From NCBI GenBank assembly GCA_947172415.1, contig OX359193.1, forward strand, positions 4,086,501 to 4,150,500: a stretch of DNA of 64,000 bases, written 5' to 3'. Source of the stretch: Chondrosia reniformis. Taxonomy: Eukaryota; Porifera; Demospongiae; Chondrillida; Chondrillidae. The position numbers were made by a program, and so were the translations under genes. The notes under the pieces were generated by a model that was given only the letters and a program-made list of their open reading frames with translations, made no database searches and had not been told where the DNA came from. This document shows positions 21,110 to 32,770 of the stretch, piece by piece. Position 1 is the first letter of the stretch. Every line of letters starts with the position of its first letter.

Positions 21110-23260
21110 GCTAGCTGGGATGAGATGTGAGCTAGCTCTTGAGGATTGGGTCGGATGTAGCCTAGGAACTCGGAGCATTGCCAATGACCTAGGACTTTTA
21201 TGGTTGAATCAGGGATGCCTGCGGCACTGGCAGTAGTATGCCCTAGCTATTCTGAAGCTATGGTAGTTTAACATGGATCCGTCTAGGCCTGCATCAGAAA
21301 GGCTGGCCTGCAAACTTGTTGTGAATTGTTTTCGCCTCAGTGGTTGGCTGTTGTTGTGGCAGAACAATAGCCCAGGGGTTGGGCCTCTTGCTACTAGGTA
21401 ATCAAGCAAGGCAGAGACTGGACACAGGTCTGACATGGTGCTGCCGAACACAATAGTGGTGCCCATCCTGTATTGGTCAGTTTTAAGAGGCTTTGATGCT
21501 TAGGGCTATCGAGAGTAGTGAGGTTTTAAGTGCAGTATCCTCTGGGAAAGAGTATGAGATATGACTTAAGTGTTGCTGTAGATTATTGTTGATGCTCCTG
21601 GTCTTGGGTGTAGAGAGTTCTACGATGACCCTCCAATTTCCTTGGTTCTTTTTGGGGATGACAGCCATAGGGCTAGTGATTATGTTCCGACAGTCCTCAG
21701 GTGCGAAAGGGCCCAGTATATTGCCTGCTGGGGGCTGGGATTGGAGGAAGTAATTAATTACTCCACCTTTGGCCCGGGCTGACTTGGAGTTTTTGCTGGT
21801 GGACTGACACTGTGGCTGTTCTACAAGGCCAATGCGAAACCCTTGCTGTATCCCGGTCATTAGATCCTGTGCCCATTTTTGGTTAGGATGTGTTGTGAGG
21901 GCCTTTCGCCATGCGTTGGCAATCAGAGGAGGGGTTGGCTAACTGCAGGTGGAAGGTTGAGTCCGTGAGAACTGTGCTTAGAGCCCATGGCCTGTATATC
22001 GCTCAATTGGCGTGCCAAAATAGGTGTTAGAGTTGAGTATGGTAGTACTGGTATTGTCTCTTTCTCTTTAGGATCTAGAAGAGTGTGAGACATGCAAGTT
22101 TTAACTTGACGATTGTATTATACCTGTATGCACTGTGTGTATATAAATGATTGCTATTAGTCTTGTCTTGTCTGCTCATTATATGTATGGGTATGATAAT
22201 TATAATGACAATTTGATACAGCAGCTGCAAAGAATAAGCCAACACAAAAGGTTAACAAAAAGGGCCGGTTTACTTTTGGCAAATCAGAGACTCTTTATAG
22301 TTTAGCATGTTGCCGCCCAAGTTATGCTCTTTTAAGGATATCAGAGGAATCTTCCTGGCTGGGCAGATCAGTGAACAGGTTTTCACCTGGTGCCCAGAAG
22401 CTTGGCATGCCAGGCATATGTGTTAGAAGCAGCACACCTCCAGGGTGCATTCTCCCCTCTTCCAGCGTAGTCATATCACTTACCCTGACTTTCACTTGTC
22501 CATGAGGCGCTTCCTCTTGAATGCTGGGGCTGGAGTGATTGTTGGGTTTACTTAGCCCTGTGATCGACTTACTCTGTCCTCGGCAATTTAGGACAGTCAG
22601 ATGTCTGGCTCCCTTGGTTCCACTCCAGAGATGGCTGTGCAGCAGCAGTTTGTCTAAAGGCCTTGTTGTATTGGAGCCAACCTTTACCACTGACCTCCCT
22701 GGCCAATCTGAAAATGATATTTGAATAAGTGAATAGGTCGGGACTCTTTCTGGGTGAAAGTGGGTCATGACTGCGGTGAAGGTTGAGAAAGCCAGATCCC
22801 AGTCTAGAGGGGTCTTAATTGGACAGCTTTTGTGTTTGGCCATATGCTCTTTGCCTTCTCTCTGCAGCCTTTCGAAGGCTTATGATAAGGATTCAGGAAG
22901 GAGGTCCCAAAAGTCAACATAGCTGCCTGATTGAATGTTTTGAGGCCCTGGCTTGGGATGGGAGGGAGCGTTGGGTTCTCAAATTGTATGGATGTGCTGG
23001 CGCTGGTGGTAGTCACAGCTGCTTGTTGCATTGCTAGTAGAGTGCTATTCAGATCCTGGGTTAGAGCTGGGATGGTGGAGGCACTGGTGATGGCTGACGT
23101 GGTCCCGGTAGCTGTGACTGGGGCAGTTCTAGTGGTTGTCCAGGAGCTGAGTTGCTTGTGACGCTTGTATTTTGATTGGTCCCAGAAGATGACGTCAGCC
23201 AGTCAGAAACTTGGGGCAGTAGCCCTGACAATGTCCCAGACAACCCAGGGGTGGGGTGGC
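21110..23260 (-). pseudogene. DIRS-like tyrosine-recombinase retrotransposon, internally deleted
   Basis: Minus order: a gag-like Pro/Ser/Gln-rich part (23243-22804) and TPLDWDLAFSTFTAVMTHFH (about 22815). Then comes the start of the reverse transcriptase with NILGPFAPEDCRNIITSPMA, VIPKKNQGNWRVIVELSTP (21860-21483), the DIRS form of RT motifs 1-2. Immediately after comes the recombinase C-terminus: DLCPVSALLDYLVARGPTPG, MLNYHSFRIA, then (frame-shifted) AAGIPDSTIKVLGHWQCSEF, LGYIRP with HxxR, H/W and a candidate catalytic Tyr. The RT palm with YxDD, RNase H and the N-terminal half of the recombinase are missing between about 21540 and 21460. No terminal repeats were identified. Confidence 0.65.
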
Positions 23261-23880
23261 TGCCTTTTGGAGTTTGCTATAATAGAGTAGAGATTGGCCA
23301 GAGCGGGGGTTATGTATAGGTACCTCTGGTACCATTTAGCTATGCATATATGGCTATATAGCCGGTGTGGATGCAGCAGCTCTCTTGGCTATATGGTGGA
23401 GGTTGTACCAAGAGGTTTTGCGAAGCCTCTCAGGGAGCTTGGGGCCTGCTGCTCTGTGTAGAACCTATGCAGAGAGTATAAGGTAGCTCATTACCAGTAT
23501 ATAGCTAAGCTGCTAAGTGATATGCATCCCTGTTAAGAGTTGAGGCAGTGGCAGCTAGCTTGGTATCATGCCTGTGTGACTGCTGCTCGGTACTGCAATA
23601 GGGTAAGGGTAAACACCTCTAAACTAGGTGGGGGAGGGGTGCTGGGGGTTGGTATGCCCTCGTAGAGATCAGGCCTGAGGCAAGCATTAGGTTGGTGACT
23701 GGTTGCTACATTGAGAGGAATGAAGGTGGAGGGGTTGTAGGCTTACCTTGGGAAGAGTGGCCATGGAAGATATCAGAATCAACAAAAGAGAGAAAGACAA
23801 ATAGCACTTGTTGCCCTAATTTGTGAGCTTATTGTAATGTCTAATCTGGAAGATGAAAGTAACTATAAAGTAGCAGTTAG
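23261..23880. other. no recognisable gene
   Basis: GC-richer than its neighbours and directly upstream of the DIRS gag-like frame, so perhaps the element's 5' region. No motif seen. Confidence 0.3.
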
Positions 23881-23884
23881 AAAA

Positions 23885-24262
23885 AAGTATTTCAAGTTTA
23901 AAAACTGGTGGGGCTGCCATCCCCCAAATTAACTCAAACTACTTGGCCGCATCGTTGGGCTTTAATATATACTTTCTTAATCCTAATGATTGAGGTCACT
24001 TAAATGTCCTCAACTTTATAAACAACGATGGAAAAGCTTCCTTAGCCAAACCTTCCTGAACGCCGCCATTAGCAAAAACAATGTATTGACGTATAAATTA
24101 AGTGTTACAATAGTTGTGTATGAACTTGTATTAAACATAATCGACGTATAAATAAGTGTTATAATAGTTGCGTATAAACCCATACTATACATATATATAA
24201 TTATATATATCTTTCCATAAGAGGAAGCCATACAACATAATCGGCAAATGAAAACAATATAA
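23885..24262 (-). mobile_element. R-E family MITE, inverted copy
   Basis: Inverse of 49345-49738: it opens with AAGTATTTCAAGTTTAAAAA and CAAACTACTTGGCCGCATCG, contains ATGTATTGACGTATAAATTA, and ends at CAAATGAAAACAATATAAGG. No ORF. The last part (24240-24360) continues into AT-rich tandem words (ATGAATTATGAATTAATATA). Confidence 0.65.
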
Positions 24263-24474
24263 GGAAAAAAAGAAATATAAAAAGAAACTGTCCATATATA
24301 ATACATGAATTATGAATTAATATAATACATGAATACATGAATTATGAATTAATATAATTCAAATCAAAAATAAAGCACACACGTCTATACTCATGAGTTA
24401 TTTTGGAGTTATACTATAATCAAACTGATCCATAATCACAATTACAGCAACAAAATCAAAACCTTTTTTTGTCA

Positions 24475-24925
24475 GCAAAGTCATTCAAGAAATGAGCTGA
24501 GAGCATCGAGTATATTATCGATACCAATAAGCCACATGGTCTCATTGAATGCCCACTCAGCCCTGCAATTGGGTCAGGTTTTTACTGATCCATCAGGTCC
24601 CTTATACCATGCTTTGACACAACTAGAACATCCTATGATTGTTCTGCAGCATTTATACATTAATATAGGAGGTGACATTGCAGATGTTTGACAGATATTA
24701 CATTGTACAGCATCCTTCAGTAATCTCTTCCTACTGGATGGCTAACTTCTGAATTCTCATATATACCACATTTCCTTTATGTCATATATGTTAGATTCAA
24801 TTCCTTTAGCTTCAGTAAGTGTCTGTTGTTGAATAATCCCATTGCCTAGTGCACTTCCCTCACCGGTTTGTTCCACTGATTTAAAACGTTCCAGCTGTGG
24901 ATCTTGTTTTCCACTGCATAAACCT
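24475..24925 (-). pseudogene. RING-type zinc-finger fragment
   Basis: The minus frame reads SSRKRLLKDAVQCNICQTSA, MSPPILMYKCCRTIIGCSSC, VKAWYKGPDGSVKT, a stop where a Cys-Pro is expected, then NCRAEWAFNETMWLIGIDNI. CxIC..., CC...GCxxC...W and the degraded (C)PxCR form a RING/U-box-like finger, the substrate- or E2-binding module of ubiquitin ligases. Upstream frame pieces (ERFKSVEQTGEGSALGNGII) are unrecognised. The stop replaces the first Cys of the last zinc pair, so the copy is probably dead. Confidence 0.45.
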
Positions 24926-25059
24926 CTCTATTAGGTGCCTCCCAGAATTTCAACCCTATAGTGGCACCTTCATCAGGAAGCTTCAAACATTGGCCCGAAC
25001 ATCTCGCAGAACCTAGTCAGGCGTAATTACTAGCCGGATAGTCACAAACATATAGGCAA

Positions 25060-25670
25060 ACAAAGTATAACTAACTACAATGTAATAATCGGATTTCTTC
25101 TTCCTTGTGCCATTGATAGTAGCTTCTATCAAATCCAATATATTGAATTTTGATTTGACTTGTTTCAGCATTTCTTGATGTTGACTAAATAAAGTATTTC
25201 ACGACTTGGTTGTTATGGATATTACGTCATTAAAATGGTGACTATATTGTAGTCTTGACTATTGACTATTTGTCAACGAAAACTGTCATGCTTAATAATA
25301 ACATTATCGCTCTCGCTTCTACAAAAGAATACATCTTGGAATATTTAGAGTATTCATTTAGGAAGTACTCCGAAAGCTTATTTCCTTTTTTAGTTACAGC
25401 AGGCGAACAAGATGAAGGAGATGAAGACGAAGAAGAGGAAAACGAAAATGGGGTATTTCAAAGTTCGTTCATTTGCCAGTGGAACACGTTTGCTTGCCTT
25501 CAAGGCCAATTTATAGCATAGCTGTTCTATATGTAACTGTACAGAGTCTTCTTTCGGCGATTTTCAGCCTATTTCGTAATTTCGCACCTATACTAATGTA
25601 TGGGGGAAAATGAAACAACCAGTACCATCCCTACATAGAGAGTACAAGCGTACTCTCTGATGTACATGTG
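25060..25670 (+). repeat. R-B repeat, diverged copy with an acidic open frame
   Basis: It corresponds to 12880-13262 and 16670-17055 (TAAAATGGTGA, TATTGTAGTCTTGACT, ATCGCTCTCGCTTCTACAAA, CCAGTGGAACACGTTTGCTT, CACCTATACTAATGTA). Unlike the other copies, it has an 88-codon frame (25255-25521) with an acidic run (DEGDEDEEEENENG). The frame comes from a GAAGA-type repeat and is probably not a gene. Confidence 0.5.
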
Positions 25671-26830
25671 CTAAAAGGACTATGCTAGTTAATGGTTGTA
25701 ATTATGGTAAAATAGGCCATTCTTTTAGTAAACTTAAGATAAACGCTTCAAATGGGTAACTTGTGTAACAAACTTTCTGTATATATGTTTATCTTATAAA
25801 CTGAAGTCTCTTGATGTGAATCTATTAAAGTAATGTTACTATCTGAACTCACCATTACAATGTATTTCGCACTTGAATAATAAGAAAAAGATAATATGCT
25901 GGTCAGGCAAAATGTGGTTATTGCATCTTGATTATACAGTAGATATAATAAAGTCAATGAATCTTTATATATATACAGACAATGTTTGCCATCTAATGCA
26001 AATTTAAATGATAAAGCATGTCTTACTGTTGTTTCTCAATCAGTATTTCGGCCATCTTCACACTTCCAACACTAAAAATCGGAAGCATAACAACACTTGT
26101 TTGCGTCACATAAAGCCGTTTCCAAACCATTTAGGAGTCATATACAAGCCTGGTATGATGAAATCAAACCCAACATTTATGCAATACTCGCTCCAGAAAA
26201 CCTATGGGGGCTGGTGTTGCTGTTGCACGGTCGCAATTAACCATTCTATGGTCAGACGCCTTCCATTTTTAGTACTTAGAATGTATCATTCTTCATTTTT
26301 TGCTTTTCTGAAGGTAAATGAGCGAAACACTGAATTTATTTGCTTAAAAAACTGTATTTATGGTATGCATGGTGCAAAGCCAGCACTGAGTGACAAATTA
26401 ATTGTATTGATATAATTATATAACATTGATACTATACAGTCGAGTTACTATGAATTCGCTCATAAGGAATGTTTGGTTTTAACGAACGATTGTCAAAACA
26501 ATTTCCTGTCCATTCAATCTTCTGTTAATAATAAACAAACTTCTATTATGATAAACATGTAACCTTATAAATTATGTATGTGTAAAGCCAAAAACTGCTT
26601 TATTTATCAATCTTAAACCAAAGTTATTGGACGAATTGGATAAAGGGAGGAAGGATGAGGGTATTTGTGAGGAATTTTTAGTTGCAAAGTCCATCCTGAG
26701 TACCATTAATATTGTATTTTAATTTTGTAAGCATTCTACAGTTGTTTACTGTATTATATTGCATTGATGAGTAGTATATTTGTATAATTATATGTAAATA
26801 AAGTACATTTGGTTATAAAAAGCTTCTTTC
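25671..26830. other. mostly unrecognised; one transposon end at 26433-26500
   Basis: A 135-codon plus frame (26008-26415) has no motif I recognise. At about 26433, TACAGTCGAGTTACTATGAA, TTCGCTCATAAGGAATG resembles the ends at 44525 and (inverted) 38070. It is therefore probably one end of a pogo-type element. Confidence 0.35.
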
Positions 26831-26839
26831 ATAATGAAC

Positions 26840-27884
26840 AATTATGGTGGGATTTTGGTGTTTGTTGTAGCAGGAGTCGACTGTACATCCTTTTATATAC
26901 CCCATGCCGCAGAAAAGTTACCTTCAGGGTTACCTCCAGTAACAGTGCCAAGCCAGAGAAGAGAACGTGTTTGCAAAAATGTAAAGCTGAATTGCTTCAA
27001 TTGGAGGATGATTCTACTGACATTTTTGCTTCTAGCATCTGCAATAGATATGCCTCACGACCAGTCACGCAACACTTTGCCAACATTACGTTAGCTCACT
27101 TTGCTGTCTTCTATGATGTGGTTGTACGTGATGGTTCAGTTAGGAGTGGAGCAAGGCAACCTTGTAGCAAATTGCCAAACAACTTGGGATAGGTGCGCCT
27201 TTGAAGGAAGCAAGCTTGCCCTCATGAAGCCAGATTACATGTTTGGCAAAAGACAATCAACTCTATAGCAAAACATGCAATTCAACAGAGTCGATGGTAA
27301 TTATTTGCCCATGTTAATTACAATGAGTTTCCTGATAGCCTCATTTCACAGGATGACTATGATTCTGCTGCATTACCTCATCAATTGAATTTAGCAACTG
27401 GTCACAGAGTGATGCTGTGCTGTAACATTAACTGTGGTGATGGCCTTGTGAATGGTGCCAGAGGTATAACTGCGGGCTTCAAATGGTCAGGACGACCCAA
27501 TAATCAGGTGAAATACCTACAGAGATATATGTACAATTCTTTGATCCTAATGTGGGAAGGCTCTCAAAGCTGACAATTGCCTCTGGGGAACAAGAAGTTG
27601 TGCCACTTGAGGCAATTTCAGCATGTTTCTATGGAAAGTAAAGCACTCTCCTGCAGAGAACACAGATTCCTTTGATTCTCTGCTGGGTAGTCACTGTGCA
27701 TACAGTGCAAGATGTGTCAGCAGTCATGGATCTTGGAAAGGATGTCTTTGAACCCGGAATGGCCTATATAACTCTCAGTCGCATGCACACTCTGAATAGA
27801 GTGGCCCTACTGAACTTTGAGCCGCAAAGGATGACAGCAAACAAGAGAGTGTATGAGGAAATGGCAAGGCTACAACAGCAGTCT
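26840..27884 (+). pseudogene. Pif1/Helitron-type helicase C-terminal half
   Basis: Pieces in several frames: DDSTDIFASSICNRYASRPV, TQHFANITLAHFAVFYDVV (about 27005-27125); LNLATGHRVMLCCNINCGDG, LVNGARGITAGFKW (27385-27490, the conserved GxRVMLxxNxxxxDGLVNGARG motif of superfamily 1B helicases); VHTVQDVSAVMDLGKDVFEP, GMAYITLSRMHTLNRVALLN (27690-27840, the last helicase motif). The second and third blocks normally end the helicase domain of Helitron RepHel proteins and Pif1; the LAHFA block is typical of Helitron-borne copies. The N-terminal Rep nuclease and Walker motifs are absent here. Frameshifts occur near 27190, 27570 and 27660. Confidence 0.65.
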
Positions 27885-30413
27885 ACTTGTGGTAGTGTAT
27901 GGCAAGAAACAGCAAATGGTAGATCACTATGCTTCATTGCAGGCGACTTCAACAGCAAGGTTGGTCTGCAGTCTTCAACAGTACTGGAGGAATGCATGGG
28001 GAAATATGGGAAAAGTTCCAGAAATGAAAATGGACAAGCATTAATGGACTGGGCCATACAAAAGGGTGCATTTCTATGCAATGCTGCCTTCCAACATCCA
28101 TGCAGACATCGAACCACCCGGACGGGTTGGATAAAGACAACACAAGGAGAGACCAAACAACCCATCTATAACCAGATAGACTTCATCTTATCTCAGATGA
28201 AACTCAAACCTTTGCTGTCTTACTCTAGATCTTACGGTGGAGCAGAAACAAATTCAGATCACAAGATTGTGGGGGCAATAATAGATCTAAAGGGCATGTT
28301 CACCATATGGTCTAAAAATCTCAGCCTATCAGTAGGCTTGATGTATCCAAGTTGTCTTGGGATGATGATCTCCAAAAGGAACTGACTGAAGCTGTAGCCG
28401 CAAAGATGCAGAACAAAGAAATACATGGCACTGTCAAGAGTCGAATGAACCACTTCGTGAAGTGCCTGAAAGAAGCAGCCACTGAAACAATAGGGTTTGT
28501 CCAAAGAACACGTAAAGGCCATCGATATGACCCTGAGATAGAAGTTCTATCAAAACAGTAAAAAGACCTCAGGCTACAGATCAAGGAGGCCAAGAACCCA
28601 ACAAAGATAAAGGAGCTACAGAAGCAACGTAACAAAATACTTCACAAAATACGGAAAAGGGCAATGAAGATCGCCATCGAGAAGCTCGACTCTCAGGCTG
28701 CACAAGTAGAGGAAATGAAGGACTCTGCTAAAATGTTTCGTACAGCCCAACTGATGAGATGAAAGCTCCAGCCAAAACTGATAGTACATGATGACAAGGG
28801 TCAAACTATAACCAATCCTGAAGCTTGTGCAAATAAAATATCCCAGTGGTTCAAGGGGCTATTTGCTTTGTCAACACTCAAGGAGTTCCTGCATGCACTC
28901 CTGGCCCATTATATCTACTAATATCTGAAGACGAAATTCGAACTGCATTAAGCAGATTACACAACCAACGCGCCATAGGGGTGGATGGAATACCAGGGGA
29001 ACTACTGAAATACGCAGCTGATGCCATTGCAAATGAGCTGACACATATCTTAAATGAAGCTCTGACCTCTGGATGTGACATAGGACTGGGGAGTGGATTA
29101 TTGATCTCACTCCCTAAACTAGGTAAACCTCCTGGCCCATTAGCTCACCTACGACCAGTGGTAATATTGTATGCAATACGCAAATGCTTGTCCCTCGTTA
29201 TGCTAGCCAGGATTACTTCTAGTGTGGACGCCTTCCTTTCCCCAAGCCAAAGTGGATTTAGAAAGGGCAGGAGTATATACTTCAGATGTAATGTGGTGTA
29301 AGAGATGGGTGGCTGCCAAAGCCCAAAGATTCCATTCATTGGCAATGCCACATCCTGGGTTTGGACATGTCACGAGCCTTTGATACAATCTCCAGACAGA
29401 AACTGCTACAAGTGATGTCTACAATGTCCATTGTGACGAGTTAAGAATGATTCAGATGCTGATGCACAACACAACACACAACCCTAGAAGTGAAGGTTGG
29501 CAACCACCTTGCCCTAAGCTTCAAAACTACCACAAGTAGCCCATAAGGAGATAGCCTATCACCAGTACTATTCAATGGCTATCTGGAAGCGGCACTCAAA
29601 GAGCTTAGAACACGTGTGACCACCAATCTTTCTATGGAATTTCCGGTTAAGGCCGCATACGAGATGACGTGGACTTTATTGATACCAACATTACCTACTG
29701 GAAAAGATCCTGGAGATTGACACAGAAGTTTTGTCAGGATTGGACCTGAAGGTCAACACTGCCAAGACTGAGTGGATCCATCTTACTCTGGCGGAAGACC
29801 CCAACCAAGAAAAATTGGGATCTATCAAATCCCTGGGATCCCTGTTGGGTGACACACAAGATATACCTTTAAGGAAACAACTGGCTGCTGCAGCATACAG
29901 GACTCTAATGACTCTGTGGTGCCGAAGACTTCTGATCCTGGGGCCTTAAACGAACGGAGATTGAATCCTTAGATGCTTTTCACCATAGGCAGCTATGACA
30001 TCTCATCGGAGTGTTCTTCCCAAATCACATCTCCAATGCCAAGCTCTATACATGATGCCAAGCAGACCCAATTTCTGCAATAGCCAAGAAAGCCAGATGG
30101 AGACTGTTTGGTCACATCCTTCGATTGCCTGTTGACATACCAGCCAATGTTGCCATGAAAACATACTTTGAATCTAGGGGGTTATGTGGAATGGTTGGAA
30201 CACCACAAACAACACTGCCAGTGGTACTAAATAGAGATCTAAAAGGAGCAGGAGTGAAACAACACCTACAATCAAAGGAAGACTTAGAGGAGCTATGGCA
30301 AAAGGCAATAGATGGAGACTTATTCAATGAACTAGTAGATACTGTGGCTAAATGAACACAAGCGCTGACATAGTGCAAAAGTGAACTTATTATTATTATT
30401 ATTATTATTATTA
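27885..30413 (+). pseudogene. non-LTR retrotransposon (LINE), 5'-truncated, with ATT tail
   Basis: It begins inside the endonuclease: RSLCFIAGDFNSKVGLQ, YNQIDFILSQ, and NSDHKIV (apurinic-type endonuclease, catalytic D and H). The reverse transcriptase is in broken frames: ISEDEIRTALSRLHNQRAIG, VDGIPGELLKYAADAI, LLISLPKLGKPPGPLAHLRP, SPSQSGFRKGRS; a palm region is damaged near 29360-29680, so no clean FADD was read. The C-terminal tail runs to TAA at about 30354 (AKKARWRLFGHILRLPVDIP). It ends in TTATTATTATT repeats at 30390-30413. Its first codons are open in the frame of the preceding helicase, so one ORF (27672-28385) spans both. Confidence 0.65.
30390..30413 (+). repeat. ATT microsatellite, LINE 3' tail
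   Basis: Eight TTA/ATT units directly after the LINE's coding end. Such short tandem repeats replace poly(A) in several LINE clades. Confidence 0.65.
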
Positions 30414-30691
30414 AGGCAGCAGAGATACAATGGTTGGAAATCCTTAGCAGTTCAATCCATGATAAAGCATGGGGGGACCAATTTCATTTGTATACCCTGA
30501 CTCTGATTTTAGAAAGGCCTATCTGGTTGTATGGTGTGACGTGCAACAGAAGTTTTTATCATGAGGGGGAAAGGCTCCAACCAATTAAGCAGGACATTAA
30601 GCCAGCTGAATTAAAAGAGCTCTTTATAAAGAGAGATGTGCGATTAAATAAAAATTATTGCTATTATCCTGACTTGGTCCTGGAAGATTAA
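30414..30691 (+). pseudogene. OTU-like cysteine protease fragment
   Basis: The frame begins ahead of the ATG at 30434 (AAEIQWLEILSSSIHDKAWG, DQFHLYTLTLILERPIWLYG) and stops at 30689. W-G-D-x(2)-L-x-x-L-T-x-I-L-x-R-P-I matches the central WGDxxxLxxLAxxxxRxI stretch of OTU proteases, which cleave ubiquitin. The Cys-bearing N-terminus and the final His motif are missing or unrecognised. Some Helitron-related elements encode OTU domains, so this may be the far side of the helicase element into which the LINE inserted. Confidence 0.4.
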
Positions 30692-31184
30692 GTACCACTT
30701 TTAGGTTTTTTGGATTCCTCTGATTTCACTGCCTAACTTCCAGTAGAATCGGTAAAGGTTTAAACACTTTTTCCTCCAATTGCCACCTATTTATTGTAGT
30801 GTGTTCCTGAAGAATGATTGACAGGAATATATTCAATATATAAACCATCACTACTATGTTGGGATGTGATTGAAGACAACAGTGGTGGTGATATATATAC
30901 GTGTGCATTGTCCATCACTTGTGTGTTGGTTTATATGCATGCCTATTGGTGATTGAGCATATTTTGTTTGCATGTTATAGGAGGTAATTTTGTTTTGTGT
31001 ACATTTTGTTTGTAGATGTGTTCTATTTCAAAATCAAAAGAATTAGATAGGGAGGAGTAATGTCACAGCATACAAGTTAATTATTATTATTTACATTGCA
31101 ATTAAATCATGAATTTACTTAATCATTTCAAGGTGTTTTTCTTTAAAATAGCAGGTTATCCAGTTTGATATGTAGCCTCTTAAA

Positions 31185-31320
31185 TCACAAGACAGTCCTT
31201 AAGCATACTAGCGACTCCTTGCTTATACTTGATTGCAACTAGAGGTTGCCGGGATAGGAAGGTTTTAAAGATTGATTTTAGCTTAAAGTATTTGTAACCC
31301 TGCTTCATAAGCTTACGGTA
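31185..31320 (-). pseudogene. Penelope-like reverse transcriptase fragment
   Basis: This is the inverse of 18620-18735: CTTAAGCATACTAGCGACTC, TTGATTGCAACTAGAGGTTG, CTTAAAGTATTTGTAACCCT line up with the plus-strand relic (AGGGTTACAAAACTTTAAG and so on). Flanks do not match, so it is an independent remnant. Confidence 0.65.
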
Positions 31321-32770
31321 TACATTATACATTCAGTTTTAAAATCTCTTTCTCTATACAGGAGAGACTAATTATTGCAAACACAAATTTGATTAACTGG
31401 ACAAGGCAATTTGGAACCAATAGGACACAGAATCATCAATCTATAAACATTTTCAGCCCTCCCCTATTTTCTGCATGGTTAGAGTGACTTAAATTACACT
31501 TGCTCCAAGCTCTAGGGTTCCTGAAAAATTCTTGTTTCTCACAAACTTTATGTAACACTCTTGTTAGGGGCTGCATTAATCAGTTCCATTTACTTATTTC
31601 ATTTGTAAATGTTTGATTTCATTTAATAGATATACATAAATGATAATAGAAGTTGTAACATAAGATTTATATATATATATGTACACAGTCTATAAATTCC
31701 ATTTTGAGAAAACCTCAAGCCTAAAATATGGCTGTGTAAAAGTCATCCAAAGGCGGCCTAACAGTTAAGTACCACCACATAAGCATCTGTGGCACTCCTA
31801 TATTGTTTTCAAAAATTATCTTAATGTATGGCTTCCTGTTCGTCACTTTGTATATATATACATTGCAAGTTACAATATACTAAGGTAATCTAAATAATAT
31901 AAATAAATAATGTAATTAAATAATTCATATGGCTCCAAGAAAGGATCTAGAAACAAAATGGGGGTATAAAACTCGTTTTGAATTAAGGGATTTCTTATTT
32001 AGGCCTCCGTTTGTTAGAAAACAGAGGACAAAGTCTGCATATAAAAGGGCATAGGACTATAGAAAACCTATGGAAAATTTATATTCAAACAATGTGTTAT
32101 ATTAATAAAAAATTTCAATTTGTCAGATAACTGTGAAACCAACATATATCATGGTACATGTGCATAGGAAACATCTGGCGAAGTTTTGCTTAATTAAAGT
32201 TGCAAAATAATCAAGATATAATGAAGAATGCAAGTTTACGATTTTGCAATCTGGTGATGTATTATGATGTTTCTCTAGTGCGTCACCAACACCTCTCGTA
32301 TGTCGCTCCGTAAACATTTAATGAATCTTGTGACGTTGCGAAAACGTCACCGCCTCGTTGCTAAAGAAGATCATCCCTTTCGTGAACGGCTATGACAAGT
32401 CGACGCTCTCCTACAAGAAGGAGCTACGGAATAAGCGAGTTGTAGCGTAGGTTAGATAAAGCGTATTTGTATACGTTCATGTAAAGTTTAAGCCAGAATT
32501 GTTGCTATATATTGATGTAAAATAAATAAAATAAATTCGTTTAGACGATCGTAGTAAAACTTTGGTACTTTAAGCTCCGTCATATCTTCTTTTGTTTTCT
32601 GTTAATATTTTTACTTATCCATGTGTGTACGTACGTATGCAGGAGTGTAATTGGAAACGTAGGGGTGGATTTGGATATATAATCGTGCGTACAGTACATA
32701 TAGTCAATCTCTCAGTATATTGCTAGCCCCAGCAAAAGTATACTTTTATATACAGTGCAATTACAAAAGA

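Noticed and set aside
25255-25521. 88-codon acidic ORF as a gene
   Set aside because: It lies in a copy of the R-B repeat; other copies have stops and the acidic run is a GAAGA repeat.
26008-26415. 135-codon ORF as a protein gene
   Set aside because: No motif, no homologous copy in the window and no splice context; possible but unsupported.
27885-30413. The LINE endonuclease as a native Helitron endonuclease
   Set aside because: Some Helitron relatives carry such a nuclease, but here it continues directly into a reverse transcriptase and an ATT tail, which is the LINE order.
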